From assembly GCF_964065165.1 (NCBI RefSeq), contig NZ_OZ061549.1:930001-994000 (forward strand): a DNA stretch of 64,000 nt, read 5' to 3'. Of the stretch, positions 49,168 to 58,252 are shown piece by piece. Made by a program: the position numbers and the translations under genes. The number at the start of each line of letters is the position of its first letter. Position 1 is the stretch's first letter. The notes beneath the pieces are model-generated. The model did not search any database and was not told the origin of the DNA. It saw nothing but the letters and a program-made list of their open reading frames with translations. The stretch is from Levilactobacillus yonginensis (GTDB lineage: Bacteria > Bacillota > Bacilli > Lactobacillales > Lactobacillaceae).

Positions 49168-50103
49168 TTATGAGTTATTTCCGTTCTTTTTAATTAAGCG
49201 CTTTAAGTTCTCGTCAAAAACCTTCGTTGCATCGTAGCCCATGGAACGAGCCCGGAAGTTCATGGCAGCCGCTTCAATAATAATTGCCAAGTTACGCCCC
49301 GTCTTAACTGGAATCGTAATCTTGGGAACAACAACGTCAAAGAATCGTTGTGATTCACTATTATTACCTAAGCGATCAAAGTGGTTATCATCGTGCCAAG
49401 CTTCCAGGTGCACAATCAGATCAATGTCCGTTTCAGAGCGCACCGCGCCAGCACCAAAGAGGTTCATGACGTCGATGATCCCGATTCCACGGATTTCCAA
49501 CAGATGGCTAAGAATAGCTGGCGCAGCCCCTACCAAGGTCTGTTCATCTTGTTGATAAACTTCAACTCGGTCATCAGCAATCAGCCGGTGACCCCGTTTA
49601 ACCAGTTCCAACGCGGTTTCACTCTTACCAACCCCGGAGTCACCAGTAATCATGACCCCAACACCGTAAATGTCGACCAAAACACCATGGACCGACTGAC
49701 GTTCCGCCAATTTGCCTTCTAGGAAGTTAGTCATGTTACTGAGGACCCGTGAAGTTGTCAGTTTCGTTCCTAAGATGGGGATTCCCGCTTCCTTAGCGGA
49801 TTCTTTCAACTCCTCAGGCGGATCTAATTGCGTAGAAATCACGAATGCGGGGGTTTCAGGTTGACACATTTTCCGCATGACGTCCAACAATTTCTCGTGA
49901 CTCATGCCTTTAGCAAATGACGTTTCAGTAATTCCAAGTAACTGCACTCGTCGAGCTGGATAATAATTAAAGTAACCGGTCAGTTCCAGACCGGGACGTG
50001 AAATATCACTGGTGGTAATTGGCCGGTCCAAGTCATCTTCACCGGAATAAATATCCAACCGGTTCACCTTGACGAGGTCGGCCACTGTGACACTCTCTGT
50101 CAT
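49168..50103 (-). CDS. hprK: HPr kinase/phosphorylase
   Basis: Phosphorylates HPr at Ser46 and reverses it with phosphate, the central switch of carbon catabolite control. The 311-aa protein has Walker [15 protein letters not shown] near 153-160. The signature [19 protein letters not shown] is near 204-222, and the C-terminal kinase core is complete. First gene of the hprK-lgt-gpsA-galU-trxB cluster, with GAGGAG before the ATG. Confidence 0.97.
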   Translation of the reverse strand: MTESVTVADLVKVNRLDIYSGEDDLDRPITTSDISRPGLELTGYFNYYPARRVQLLGITETSFAKGMSHEKLLDVMRKMCQPETPAFVISTQLDPPEELKESAKEAGIPILGTKLTTSRVLSNMTNFLEGKLAERQSVHGVLVDIYGVGVMITGDSGVGKSETALELVKRGHRLIADDRVEVYQQDEQTLVGAAPAILSHLLEIRGIGIIDVMNLFGAGAVRSETDIDLIVHLEAWHDDNHFDRLGNNSESQRFFDVVVPKITIPVKTGRNLAIIIEAAAMNFRARSMGYDATKVFDENLKRLIKKNGNNS

Positions 50104-50193
50104 GGGCGCTCCTCCTTACTGCATAGTAAACTACTTTAATTTTAGCACTTTACTGGGTCGACTCCTACCAAATTAATTCGTTTGCGAGTCAAC

Positions 50194-50577
50194 TTAGTCG
50201 CGAGCGTAATGATCACTGATGATTGCGTTAAAAAGGGCCATAACAATCGCGATGATCATGGTCGTGCCAAACGAAGTAAAGGCAAAGCTATTTCCCACCA
50301 ACGCTGAGGTCAACTCCAACATGGCCGCATTAATGACAATGCTAAACAGGCCTAAGGTCAAAATAGTGATTGGTAGTGACAACACAAATAGAATGGGCCG
50401 GACGACCGCATTCAACAATGCAAGCACCAGACTCGCCAGAATGGCAACCCACACACTAGATACTACAAAGGAGTTTTGGAGGCTCCCTGCCCAGGAACTC
50501 TGGAAGAACCCTGCTAGGGCCAAAAAAATTAATGCATTAAAGAATATTCGGCGCCAAAAGCCCACACTACTCACCAT
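50194..50577 (-). CDS. YvlD-like (phage holin family 4) membrane protein
   Basis: A 127-aa protein with four transmembrane helices and the conserved segments LVLALLNAVVRPILFVLSLPITILTLGLF and NAIISDHYARD. Such proteins belong to the YvlD/DUF360 group, once called phage holins, and are part of envelope-stress operons with PspC proteins in Bacillus. No lysis role is implied. It overlaps the pspC-like gene by 11 bp. Confidence 0.85.
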   Translation of the reverse strand: MVSSVGFWRRIFFNALIFLALAGFFQSSWAGSLQNSFVVSSVWVAILASLVLALLNAVVRPILFVLSLPITILTLGLFSIVINAAMLELTSALVGNSFAFTSFGTTMIIAIVMALFNAIISDHYARD

Positions 50578-50902
50578 CCTTGTGGTGATTTTTTACATCC
50601 TGTTCGGTCACATCGTGAATCACTTTACGTCCAGAATCCCGTGATTCAGCCGTTCCACCCCGAAAAAGGTCGCGTAAACTTGGTCCCCCAGTAGGTCGGG
50701 AATCATCAAGCGGCATGAAGGTCATGATTACCACGTAAACTAACAATCCCAGGACCCCGTGAGTCGGAAGGGCGAGAGAAACCAACACGTAAATTAATCG
50801 TAAGAGGTTGGCATTCCAATTAAAGTATTCGGCGATTCCACCCAACACCCCACCAACCAACCGGTTCGTACGGGAACGGACAAAACGTTTTTTTGCTGCC
50901 AT
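50567..50902 (-). CDS. PspC-domain membrane protein
   Basis: A 111-aa protein with a PspC domain at about residues 5-65 (RTNRLVGGVLGGIAEYFNWNANLLRLIYVLVSL, two hydrophobic helices) and a charged C-terminal tail. PspC proteins sense membrane stress. I begin at the ATG giving MAAKKRFVRS with AAAGGAAG upstream; a longer version adds 24 residues over the terminator region. Co-transcribed with the YvlD-like gene, as in the Bacillus yvlBCD cluster. Confidence 0.87.
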   Translation of the reverse strand: MAAKKRFVRSRTNRLVGGVLGGIAEYFNWNANLLRLIYVLVSLALPTHGVLGLLVYVVIMTFMPLDDSRPTGGPSLRDLFRGGTAESRDSGRKVIHDVTEQDVKNHHKDGE

Positions 50903-50949
50903 CGGCGGACACTTCCTTTTGTAAAATTGATTTCCTATTACGGCAAGAA

Positions 50950-50990
50950 TAACGAAAGCGACCACTGAAAGCAAGTTTCCAGTGGTCGTT
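50950..50990 (-). terminator. Hairpin after phoU
   Basis: Perfect CGACCACTG/CAGTGGTCG arms with further A/T pairing inside. On the minus strand it is followed by CTTTCGTTATT, only partly T-rich, so read-through is possible. Confidence 0.6.
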
Positions 50991-51018
50991 CATCTAAATC
51001 TTCAATTTTGGTTAACGT

Positions 51019-51696
51019 TTAGTCCGTTGAATCCTGGTTGGCCGGATTCAATTCAATGATTTGACCGGACTTCAAGTAGACGATCCACTCACACACGTTC
51101 GTCACATAATCCCCAATACGACTCAAATCCTGAGCCACATTCAGATAAATTGAAGCACCCGTTTCAAAGACCGGATCCTGTCGCATTTGCTGATAACTAT
51201 CTGCTCTAACCTGGTGATTCAGTTGGTCCAGCTTACGGTCAATGTCCGCTAGTTTACGGGCTTCGTGCTCATCCTTGTTCACGTAAGCCGCTAAGACATC
51301 TTTGATCATCTGCGTTCCCAACTGGCCCATTTGATCGATCAGTTCTTCCAACACTGGAATCTTTTGCTTGGAGCCAAATTTAATGGTAGCATGCGCAATA
51401 TTTCTCGCGTGGTCCCCCGCTCGTTCCAATTCGGAAACGGCCTTTAAAATCGTGACAATTTCTCTTAAGTCGGTCGTCACCGGTTGGTATAGGGCAATCA
51501 TCTCAAACGTTTTCTTTTCCAACGCAATTTCACGCTGATTAATCTCATGATCAGTATCAATAATATGCTGGGCAGCCACCGCATCCCGATTCGTAAAAGA
51601 ATCTACCGACTGCTGAATGACCTCACTGACCAACATTCCCATTTCCGTAAAGTCAGCATCTAAATCCGCTAACTCGTCATCAAATAGTCTTCGCAT
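51019..51696 (-). CDS. phoU: Phosphate-specific transport regulator PhoU
   Basis: A 225-aa all-helical protein of two three-helix bundles with metal-binding repeats (residues ERAGDHARNIAHA near 90 and DLSRIGDYVTNVCEW near 190). PhoU links Pst transporter state to the PhoR kinase and limits phosphate uptake. It is the last gene of pstS-pstC-pstA-pstB-pstB-phoU, 11 bp after the second pstB. Confidence 0.96.
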   Translation of the reverse strand: MRRLFDDELADLDADFTEMGMLVSEVIQQSVDSFTNRDAVAAQHIIDTDHEINQREIALEKKTFEMIALYQPVTTDLREIVTILKAVSELERAGDHARNIAHATIKFGSKQKIPVLEELIDQMGQLGTQMIKDVLAAYVNKDEHEARKLADIDRKLDQLNHQVRADSYQQMRQDPVFETGASIYLNVAQDLSRIGDYVTNVCEWIVYLKSGQIIELNPANQDSTD

Positions 51697-51707
51697 AAGT
51701 TACCTCC

Positions 51708-52466
51708 TTAGCCAAATCGCCCACTAATGTAGTCTTCCGTCTGTTTCTGGGCAGGATTCATAAAAATGTTCTTGGTTTGATCTACCTCAATCAGCTCACC
51801 ATTCATGAAGAACGCTGTTCGATCAGCGATTCGTGAAGCTTGCTGGAGATTATGGGTTACGATAATAATCGTATAATCATTCCGTAAATTCAAGAGAGTT
51901 GCTTCAATTTGACTGCTGGACACTGGATCCAACGCGCTGGTCGGTTCATCCAACAAAATGATTTCTGGTGAAACGGCCAGCACCCGGGCAATGCAGACCC
52001 GTTGTTGTTGACCACCGGAGAGGGCCAACGCACTCTCATGTAAGTGATCCTTCACTTCATCCCAAACCGCTGCTTGCCGCAAGGATTTTTCAACCACAGC
52101 ATCTAGCTTCTCTTTATCCTTCTCACCGGCAATTCGCAAGCCGTAAATGACATTGTCATAGATTGAAAATGGGAAGGGGTTCGGCTGCTGGAAGACCATG
52201 CCAATTTCCTTTCGAATCTCAACCGTATCCGCACTAGGTGAATATAAATTTTGGTCTTTGAATTTAATGGTCCCCGTGATGGTCACGTTCGGAATCAAGT
52301 CATTCATCCGGTTCAGTGTCCGCAGGTACGTGGACTTCCCACAGCCAGATGGTCCAATCAACGCGGTAATCCCCTTCTCTTCAAAGTTCAGGTTGATGCC
52401 CTTCAAAGCTTCCTTATCCCCGTAATACAAATGTAGATCCTGCGTCGTCAAAATTTCCTTACTCAT
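51708..52466 (-). CDS. pstB: Phosphate ABC transporter ATP-binding protein PstB (second copy)
   Basis: A 252-aa ABC ATPase driving phosphate import. Walker [10 protein letters not shown] near 37-45, Q-loop VFQQPNPFP, signature LSGGQQQR and Walker [13 protein letters not shown] are intact. It is one of two adjacent pstB genes, a duplication common in lactobacilli; the two proteins differ clearly along their length, so the duplication is old. Confidence 0.96.
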   Translation of the reverse strand: MSKEILTTQDLHLYYGDKEALKGINLNFEEKGITALIGPSGCGKSTYLRTLNRMNDLIPNVTITGTIKFKDQNLYSPSADTVEIRKEIGMVFQQPNPFPFSIYDNVIYGLRIAGEKDKEKLDAVVEKSLRQAAVWDEVKDHLHESALALSGGQQQRVCIARVLAVSPEIILLDEPTSALDPVSSSQIEATLLNLRNDYTIIIVTHNLQQASRIADRTAFFMNGELIEVDQTKNIFMNPAQKQTEDYISGRFG

Positions 52467-52481
52467 GTTCTTCTCCTCCTC

Positions 52482-53306
52482 TTAGCCGAAGTTCCCCGAA
52501 ACATAATCACTCGTGACCTGAACCTGTGGATTCGTAAATATTTGGCTCGTGGTATCGTATTCCAACACCCGCCCCTGATTAAAAAATGCCGTGTATTCAC
52601 TGATTCGGGCTGCTTGTTGCATGTTGTGCGTCACGATGATAATGGTGTAATTCTCCTTCAATTCCAACAGCGTGTCTTCCAGCTGACCGGTTGACACGGG
52701 ATCCAAGGCGCTTGCCGGCTCATCCAACAACAAAATGTCGGGTTTGACGGCAATCGCCCGGGCAATACATAATCGCTGGGCTTGTCCTCCAGACAGAGCC
52801 AAGGCACTCTTGTTCAAATCATCCTTGACCTGTTCCCAAAGTGCTGCCTGTTTGAGAGACGTCTCCACAATTTCATCCAATTCATGTTTGCCAGTCACCC
52901 CGCGCAGACGCAAGGCAAACGCAATGTTATCGTAGATTGATTTGGCAAATGGATTGGGCCGTTGGAACACCATCCCCACCCGCCGCCGCATCTCATAAAC
53001 GTCCACAGCCGGTTGGTTAATGTCCACGCCACGGTACATAATACGTCCAGTCACCGTCGCAATTCGATCATTCATTCGATTCAGAGACCGCAGGAACGTG
53101 GATTTACCAGAACCTGAAGGCCCAATCAACGCGGTAATTTGGTTACTAGCAAATTGCAGGTCACCTTCAAACAGGGCTTCCTTCTTGCCATAATACACGT
53201 GCAAGTCCTCAGTCGATAGAATAATGGGGTGACCCGCCTCACTTGGTTGGGTGACGTGTCGTTCTAACATTTCTTCAGACTTTCTGACATCGTTATTAAC
53301 AAACAT
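52482..53306 (-). CDS. pstB: Phosphate ABC transporter ATP-binding protein PstB (first copy)
   Basis: A 274-aa ABC ATPase with Walker [10 protein letters not shown] near 63-71, Q-loop [11 protein letters not shown], signature LSGGQAQR and Walker [13 protein letters not shown]. It has about 25 extra N-terminal residues compared with the second copy. GGAGG lies 7 nt before the ATG, which supports that longer start. It lies 13 bp after pstA. Confidence 0.95.
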   Translation of the reverse strand: MFVNNDVRKSEEMLERHVTQPSEAGHPIILSTEDLHVYYGKKEALFEGDLQFASNQITALIGPSGSGKSTFLRSLNRMNDRIATVTGRIMYRGVDINQPAVDVYEMRRRVGMVFQRPNPFAKSIYDNIAFALRLRGVTGKHELDEIVETSLKQAALWEQVKDDLNKSALALSGGQAQRLCIARAIAVKPDILLLDEPASALDPVSTGQLEDTLLELKENYTIIIVTHNMQQAARISEYTAFFNQGRVLEYDTTSQIFTNPQVQVTSDYVSGNFG

Positions 53307-53319
53307 GGCGTGCCCTCCT

Positions 53320-54204
53320 TTACGCAGACGTTAGCCGCTTGTACAGTCGCTTACCTAAGTAACGAGCGGCAAAGTTAAATAGCAAGATTGCCAGGACCAA
53401 AACAGCGGACGACCCAGACGAAATGGCTTGCGCGTCCGGCATAATCCCCTCGGAATTGATTTTCCAAATATGAACCGCTAACGTTTCGGCTGGTCGCATC
53501 GGGTTCAACGGGCTAGAGATATTAAATGGATTCCAGTCAGCGAAATTCAGAGCTGGGGCACTCTGGCCCGCCGTATAGATTAAGGCAGCAGCCTCACCGA
53601 AGACCCGGCCAGCACTTAAAATGACGCCAGTCAAAATACTGGGGACGGCTGCTGGTAAGATGACTCGCGTCACGGTTTCCCAACGTGATAAGCCCAGTGC
53701 CAAGCCACCTTCCCGCTGAACATCACTAATTGTTCGGAGTGAATCTTCAATGCTCCGCGTCAACAGCGGCAGGTTAAAGAAGGTTAACGCAAACGCCCCA
53801 GAAAGAATAGAGAAGCCTAGCCGCAACTTCACTACGAAGAATAGAAAACCAAACAGACCAACCACCACCGATGGCAATGAGCTCAAAATTTCAATAGCCG
53901 TTCGAATGGTCGCAGTCACCCAATTATCCTTCGCGTATTCATAGAGGTAAATTGCCGCCCCCAAGGCAATGGGAAAGGAGATCGCCATCGCTAGAATCAA
54001 AAGGTAAAAGGAATTGAACAGTTGGATTCCCACCCCACCACCAGATAAAAATGCCTTGGCTGGAGAAGTTAGGAAGTGCCAGCTCAACTTAGGCATCCCA
54101 CTCACTAAGATGTAGCCCAGTAACGCAAGCAGAATCAAGACAACCACCCCGGCTATTCCATAAAGAGCACCAATGGCTAGCTGATTTTGTTTTTTAGAAG
54201 TCAT
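53320..54204 (-). CDS. pstA: Phosphate ABC transporter permease PstA
   Basis: A 294-aa inner-membrane permease with six transmembrane helices. The cytoplasmic coupling loop [29 protein letters not shown] is the standard binding-protein-dependent transport (EAA) motif. Its ATG overlaps the pstC stop by 1 nt. Confidence 0.96.
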   Translation of the reverse strand: MTSKKQNQLAIGALYGIAGVVVLILLALLGYILVSGMPKLSWHFLTSPAKAFLSGGGVGIQLFNSFYLLILAMAISFPIALGAAIYLYEYAKDNWVTATIRTAIEILSSLPSVVVGLFGFLFFVVKLRLGFSILSGAFALTFFNLPLLTRSIEDSLRTISDVQREGGLALGLSRWETVTRVILPAAVPSILTGVILSAGRVFGEAAALIYTAGQSAPALNFADWNPFNISSPLNPMRPAETLAVHIWKINSEGIMPDAQAISSGSSAVLVLAILLFNFAARYLGKRLYKRLTSA

Positions 54205-55133
54205 TATTGCAAGCGCCCCTTTCGGCCAATCAAGCGAATAATTAAGTTAAAGATTAAGGACATCAGTAAGAGTACCAGGGCCAGTGACCAGAGCGCGTTG
54301 TTCTGTAAAGAACCCATCACGGTGTTCCCAATTCCTGTCGTCAAGACAGAAGTCAGCGTCGATGATGGTGACACCAGACTATTGGGCATCAATGCCGCGT
54401 TACCGATAACCATTTGTACGGCCAAAGCCTCACCGAACGCGCGCGCCATTCCGAAGACAACCGCCGTCATTAGTCCCGGAGTTGCCGCCCGAAGGACCAC
54501 CTTATAAATGGTCTGCCATTGCGTTGCCCCCAAGGCTAATGAGGCTTCACGGTAATAGCGGGGGACCGACTTCAAAGCATCGGCACTCATGGACGTTACC
54601 GTGGGTAAAATCATCACGAAGAGTACACAGGTTCCCGAAAAAATGCCGAAACCACTGCCACCGAAAATGGCTCGCGTCACGGGGACCACGACGGATAACC
54701 CAATGAATCCATAAACTACTGAAGGAATTCCCACCAGCAATTCCGTAACGGGTTGTAAAATTTTGGCTCCCCTATTAGGTGAGATCTCATTCATAAAGAC
54801 TGCCGTTCCAATCGCAAACGGCGTAGCCACTAGAGCCGATAAGATGGTAATTAAGAACGACCCCACAATCATGGGTAACGCACCGACCTCGGGCTTACCA
54901 TTGGCATCCGTAATATTAGGATTCCACTGCTTACCCGTTAGAAAGTCCCAGAGATTGACGTGATTGCTAGTAAACGTGGCAATGCCCTTGGAGGCAACAA
55001 ACCCAATGATGGCAACCACGACTGCCACAATCAAGAGCAGGGCCGAGAAACTAACGATCCGCCCCCAGATTTCCAATTTGGCAGCCTTAGAACGTCGCTT
55101 TAACTGTTGTTCCAACTGTTGCGTTGCTTTCAT
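54204..55133 (-). CDS. pstC: Phosphate ABC transporter permease PstC
   Basis: A 309-aa permease with six transmembrane helices and the coupling loop REASLALGATQWQTIYKVVLRAATPGLMT. The N-terminus is a basic, Gln-rich cytoplasmic stretch. Its start overlaps the pstS stop by one base, so pstSCA are translationally linked. Confidence 0.96.
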   Translation of the reverse strand: MKATQQLEQQLKRRSKAAKLEIWGRIVSFSALLLIVAVVVAIIGFVASKGIATFTSNHVNLWDFLTGKQWNPNITDANGKPEVGALPMIVGSFLITILSALVATPFAIGTAVFMNEISPNRGAKILQPVTELLVGIPSVVYGFIGLSVVVPVTRAIFGGSGFGIFSGTCVLFVMILPTVTSMSADALKSVPRYYREASLALGATQWQTIYKVVLRAATPGLMTAVVFGMARAFGEALAVQMVIGNAALMPNSLVSPSSTLTSVLTTGIGNTVMGSLQNNALWSLALVLLLMSLIFNLIIRLIGRKGRLQ

Positions 55134-56017
55134 CAGTTCGTGCCTCCCAACTGCTTAATGTGCCCCTGTGCATTGCGATCAACTTGCATCTGATCAGGCG
55201 ACAAATAGCCTAGCTGACGGACCAACGTTTTTTGAACCGCTGGCGACTGAACATACGCAATGAAGTTCTTGGTCAACCCAACTGGCTGTCCCTTGGTGTA
55301 CAAGTGTTCATACGACCAGATTCGCCATTTGTTTGTAGTCACGTTAACCTCCGTTGGGGCAACGTGATTCAGGTCCAACTCTTGAACCGTCTTATCCACG
55401 TAAGAAAACGCCACATAACTGATTGCACCTGGGGTGGTAGCCACAATTGACCGCACCATCCCCGAAGAATCTTGTTCCTGCGCCGTCTTTGAACGGCTCT
55501 GGTTCAAACCAAATTGCTCAAACGTTGCCCGCGTTCCACTTCCCTGGGCGCGGTTAATTAGAACAACAGGAAGGTTAGCACCGCCCACCTGTTGCCAGTT
55601 GGTAATCTTACCAGTAAACACGCCAATTAATTCTTTAGTCGATAAGTTTTTGACGCCGACCTTTTTATTGACGATTGGTGTAATGCCGACCACAGCTACC
55701 CGGTGGTCAACCAGTTCAGTCGAACGAATGCCCTTCTGCTCAGCAGCAAACAGATCAGAATTACCAATCTGCACGGCGCCCTCTTGAATTTGGCTCAGAC
55801 CAGTTCCAGTACCCCCACCCTGAACGTTGACAAACGTTCCTAAGTGTTCCCCTGTATACTGTTCCCCTGCCGCCTCCACTAAGGGTTGCAGAGCTGTCGA
55901 ACCAACCGCGGTGATAGATTCCCCCGCGTGGCTGACCTGACGCGTCTGATAAGCAAAGACTCCGAAGCCTAGTAAGACCACCAGAACGAGTCCCTGTACC
56001 CAGCGTTTTTTAGACAT
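55133..56017 (-). CDS. pstS: Phosphate-binding protein PstS (no lipobox seen)
   Basis: A 294-aa extracellular phosphate receptor. The phosphate site is seen in AVGSTALQPL, VQGGGTGTGLSQIQEGAVQIGNSDLF and the RAQGSGTRATFEQF segment. The N-terminal hydrophobic stretch WVQGLVLVVLLGFGVFAY is followed by QTRQVSHAGES and contains no Cys, so no lipid anchor is predicted; it may stay as an N-terminal membrane anchor or be released. I begin at the ATG giving MSKKRW, behind TAGGAGG. It is the first gene of the pst operon and has a Pho box upstream. Confidence 0.93.
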   Translation of the reverse strand: MSKKRWVQGLVLVVLLGFGVFAYQTRQVSHAGESITAVGSTALQPLVEAAGEQYTGEHLGTFVNVQGGGTGTGLSQIQEGAVQIGNSDLFAAEQKGIRSTELVDHRVAVVGITPIVNKKVGVKNLSTKELIGVFTGKITNWQQVGGANLPVVLINRAQGSGTRATFEQFGLNQSRSKTAQEQDSSGMVRSIVATTPGAISYVAFSYVDKTVQELDLNHVAPTEVNVTTNKWRIWSYEHLYTKGQPVGLTKNFIAYVQSPAVQKTLVRQLGYLSPDQMQVDRNAQGHIKQLGGTN

Positions 56018-56069
56018 ACCGCTTGACCTCCTATCGGTTGAGCGTCGCGGCTCAACCATTTCAAAAGTA

Positions 56070-56075
56070 AGTATA
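56070..56075 (-). promoter_or_regulatory. -10 box of the pst operon
   Basis: TATACT about 53 nt before the pstS start and 9 bp downstream of the nearest Pho repeat. No normal -35 is seen, as expected for an activator-dependent promoter. Confidence 0.65.
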
Positions 56076-56084
56076 GCGAACGAA

Positions 56085-56123
56085 TGTAAATGTCTGGTAG
56101 ACGTATTGTAAAGGTTGTGTAAA
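56085..56123 (-). promoter_or_regulatory. PhoP-binding region (Pho box) of the pst operon
   Basis: Four hexamers on the minus strand, TTTACA, TTTACA, TCTACC and TTTACA, start exactly every 11 bp (plus-strand copies at 56118, 56107, 56096 and 56085). This matches the TT(A/T)ACA direct repeats bound by PhoP in Bacillus. The PhoP gene lies 1.4 kb upstream. Confidence 0.8.
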
Positions 56124-56156
56124 TGTAACCCATTATTAGGAATTATTATGCAAATT

Positions 56157-56191
56157 AAAAAACGGGATTCACCACTTTGGCGAATCCCGTT
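56157..56191 (-). terminator. Terminator between the sensor kinase gene and pstS
   Basis: AACGGGATTC pairs with GAATCCCGTT around a short loop, followed by TTTTTT. It separates the regulator operon from the transporter operon. Confidence 0.9.
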
Positions 56192-56200
56192 GGGGCAACG

Positions 56201-57544
56201 CTAATCGACAGGGAAAGTCATTGTGACCGTCGTTCCCTCGCCAACAGCGCTTTGTAAATCAATTTTACCATTCAATGACTCTACTAGTTCTCGGACAATC
56301 GCCAGGCCAAGACCACTCCCACTGACCAACTGATTTGAGTGAGAAACGTCGGCTCGGTAAAAGCGCTCGAAAACTCTTAGCTGGTCCTGAGGAGAAATCC
56401 CCACCCCCGTGTCGGCAATAATTAACGCCCACGACCGGCCTGATTTAGTCGTTGAAATCGTAATTGATCCCTGTGGCCGATTGTATTTGATGGCATTACC
56501 TAGGACATTCTTCAGAATTTGATCAAATTTTCTACGATCAGTCGTTTCAATCAAATCAGTCGACACCCGATTGACCAGTGTCACTTGGTTAACGCCTGCT
56601 AATGGCGCCAATAGCTGAACTTGATTGGCCACCATCTGACCAACGGGAACCGCCGTTGCCTCGACAGCGTTCCCAGATTCAATGTGAGAAATTGTCAGCA
56701 CATCATTAATCAGCTCAACTAAGCGCTCACTTTGTTCGTCGATAATTTTTAAGAATTCAACGGATTTCTCTGGATCGTCTTTGGCTCCCGCTAGCAATGT
56801 CTTAGCAAACCCCGAAATGGCCGTAACTGGTGTCTTCAACTCATGGGAAGCGTTCGACACAAAGTCCATCTGCATCTGTTCAACGGCATAAACCTCCGTC
56901 ACATCGTACAGTAAAACTAACACTTGAAAATAATCTTGAGAAGTTGCCGTATAAACCGCCCGCACGTCGACGGTTCGGTCAGCGGTAACACCTGGAAGCT
57001 TTAACGTCTTGTGCTGTGTTTTTCGTTCACTTAGAGCAGAGTTGATGAGACTGGCCAGCTCGAATTGGCGAACATCCTGGGTAAACAGGTGCCGGCGCGG
57101 AGAAATTCGCTGCTGTAGAAACTGTTCCATCGCTGGATTAGCTAACTCCACCTTGCGATACCGGTCAATTACCATGACACCAATGGGCAAGTAATCCAAT
57201 AACGTGGCGAACTCCTGATTTTGTCCAGCCATTTGACGTTGGACCTTGCGTTGCTGCGTCTGTAGATAATTGATCTGTAGCGCCAATTGATAGAACGGGT
57301 CATGTGGTGATAGGAGCACATGGGCCGGCGCCTCTTCATGGCGAATTCCCTGAACCTTATTCGTGAGAATTGAAATTCGCTGATTCCCCCACCTGATCAG
57401 ATAACCAATAGCAACTGTTTCCAAAATTGCTAAGGACCAAGCAACCAGCAATGCTAAACCTAAGTGTGGCGAATCCACTAGCCATACCAACAAGCTGTTC
57501 AAGCTTCCCGTGATCAACAATGCTATCATTAAACGGCGAATCAT
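56201..57544 (-). CDS. phoR: Phosphate-sensing histidine kinase (PhoR/PnpS type)
   Basis: A 447-aa sensor kinase. Two transmembrane helices are in the first 60 residues with almost no extracellular loop. A PAS-like domain follows (about 105-215, LLDYLPIGVMVIDRYRKVELAN). The dimerisation domain has the phosphorylated His in FVSNASHELKTPVTAISGF near 237. The ATPase domain shows the N box (KNVLGNAIKYN), G1 (IADTGVGIS) and G2 (GSGLGLAIV). Short extracellular loops fit a kinase controlled through PhoU/Pst rather than direct sensing. It overlaps phoP by 4 nt. Confidence 0.93.
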   Translation of the reverse strand: MIRRLMIALLITGSLNSLLVWLVDSPHLGLALLVAWSLAILETVAIGYLIRWGNQRISILTNKVQGIRHEEAPAHVLLSPHDPFYQLALQINYLQTQQRKVQRQMAGQNQEFATLLDYLPIGVMVIDRYRKVELANPAMEQFLQQRISPRRHLFTQDVRQFELASLINSALSERKTQHKTLKLPGVTADRTVDVRAVYTATSQDYFQVLVLLYDVTEVYAVEQMQMDFVSNASHELKTPVTAISGFAKTLLAGAKDDPEKSVEFLKIIDEQSERLVELINDVLTISHIESGNAVEATAVPVGQMVANQVQLLAPLAGVNQVTLVNRVSTDLIETTDRRKFDQILKNVLGNAIKYNRPQGSITISTTKSGRSWALIIADTGVGISPQDQLRVFERFYRADVSHSNQLVSGSGLGLAIVRELVESLNGKIDLQSAVGEGTTVTMTFPVD

Positions 57545-58248
57545 GGCTGCGCCTCAAACGTGTAGCCAAACCCCCGTACGGTCTTCAAAAGGACCGGGTG
57601 CTTCGGATCGCGTTCAATTTTTTCACGCAGGTGAGACACGTGAATATCCACCATCCGGGTTTGCCCACTATAGTCAAATCCCCAAACGCCTTCCAGCAAC
57701 TGTTCACGACTCCAAACCTTACCCGGACGTTTCGCAAAGAAGAGCAAAAGTTCAAACTCCTTGGGCGTCAAGTCAATGGGAGTCGCTCCCCGCTTAACTT
57801 GGAACTTGTCCTGATCAATCGTCAAATCGGCGACTTGCAAACGGTGATCAACTTTCGTCGGAGTCGTCGCCTGCGGTTCGTCATCGTGGTACCGCCGCAT
57901 GACCGCCTTCATTCGGGCAATCACCTCTCGGGGACTAAACGGCTTTGTGATGTAGTCATCAGCTCCTAATTCCAGCCCAAAAACGGTATCAAATTCACTA
58001 GTCTTAGCCGTAATCATAATGATGGGTGTACTAATCTTTTCCTGGCGCAAGCGTTTCGTCACTTCCACGCCATCCATCTTGGGTAACATTAAATCTAACA
58101 AAATGACATCAAACTTCTCATGTAACGCTAGGTTTAAGGCCTGCTCACCGTCAATCGCCGTCACAACTTGATAATCTGCTTGTTCCAGGTTGTACTGTAA
58201 CAACGTCACGATGGCTGGCTCGTCATCGACGACTAAGACTCTACTCAT
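57541..58248 (-). CDS. phoP: Phosphate response regulator (PhoP/PnpR type)
   Basis: A 235-aa OmpR-family activator. The receiver domain (about 1-120) has the acidic pocket VVDDE, phospho-acceptor Asp in VILLDLMLPK near 51, and Lys in ITKPFSP. The winged helix follows (about 135-232, LTPKEFELLLFFAKRPGKVWSREQLLEGVWGF). I start at the ATG giving MSRVLVVDDE behind AGGAGGGG; a longer version overlaps the PDZ gene. It should bind the four 11-bp repeats before pstS. Confidence 0.95.
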   Translation of the reverse strand: MSRVLVVDDEPAIVTLLQYNLEQADYQVVTAIDGEQALNLALHEKFDVILLDLMLPKMDGVEVTKRLRQEKISTPIIMITAKTSEFDTVFGLELGADDYITKPFSPREVIARMKAVMRRYHDDEPQATTPTKVDHRLQVADLTIDQDKFQVKRGATPIDLTPKEFELLLFFAKRPGKVWSREQLLEGVWGFDYSGQTRMVDIHVSHLREKIERDPKHPVLLKTVRGFGYTFEAQP

Positions 58249-58252
58249 AGGT

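Noticed and set aside
50194..50577. Phage holin suggesting a prophage remnant
   Set aside because: The family name is historical. The gene lies in a conserved PspC/YvlD pair beside hprK with no phage genes nearby.
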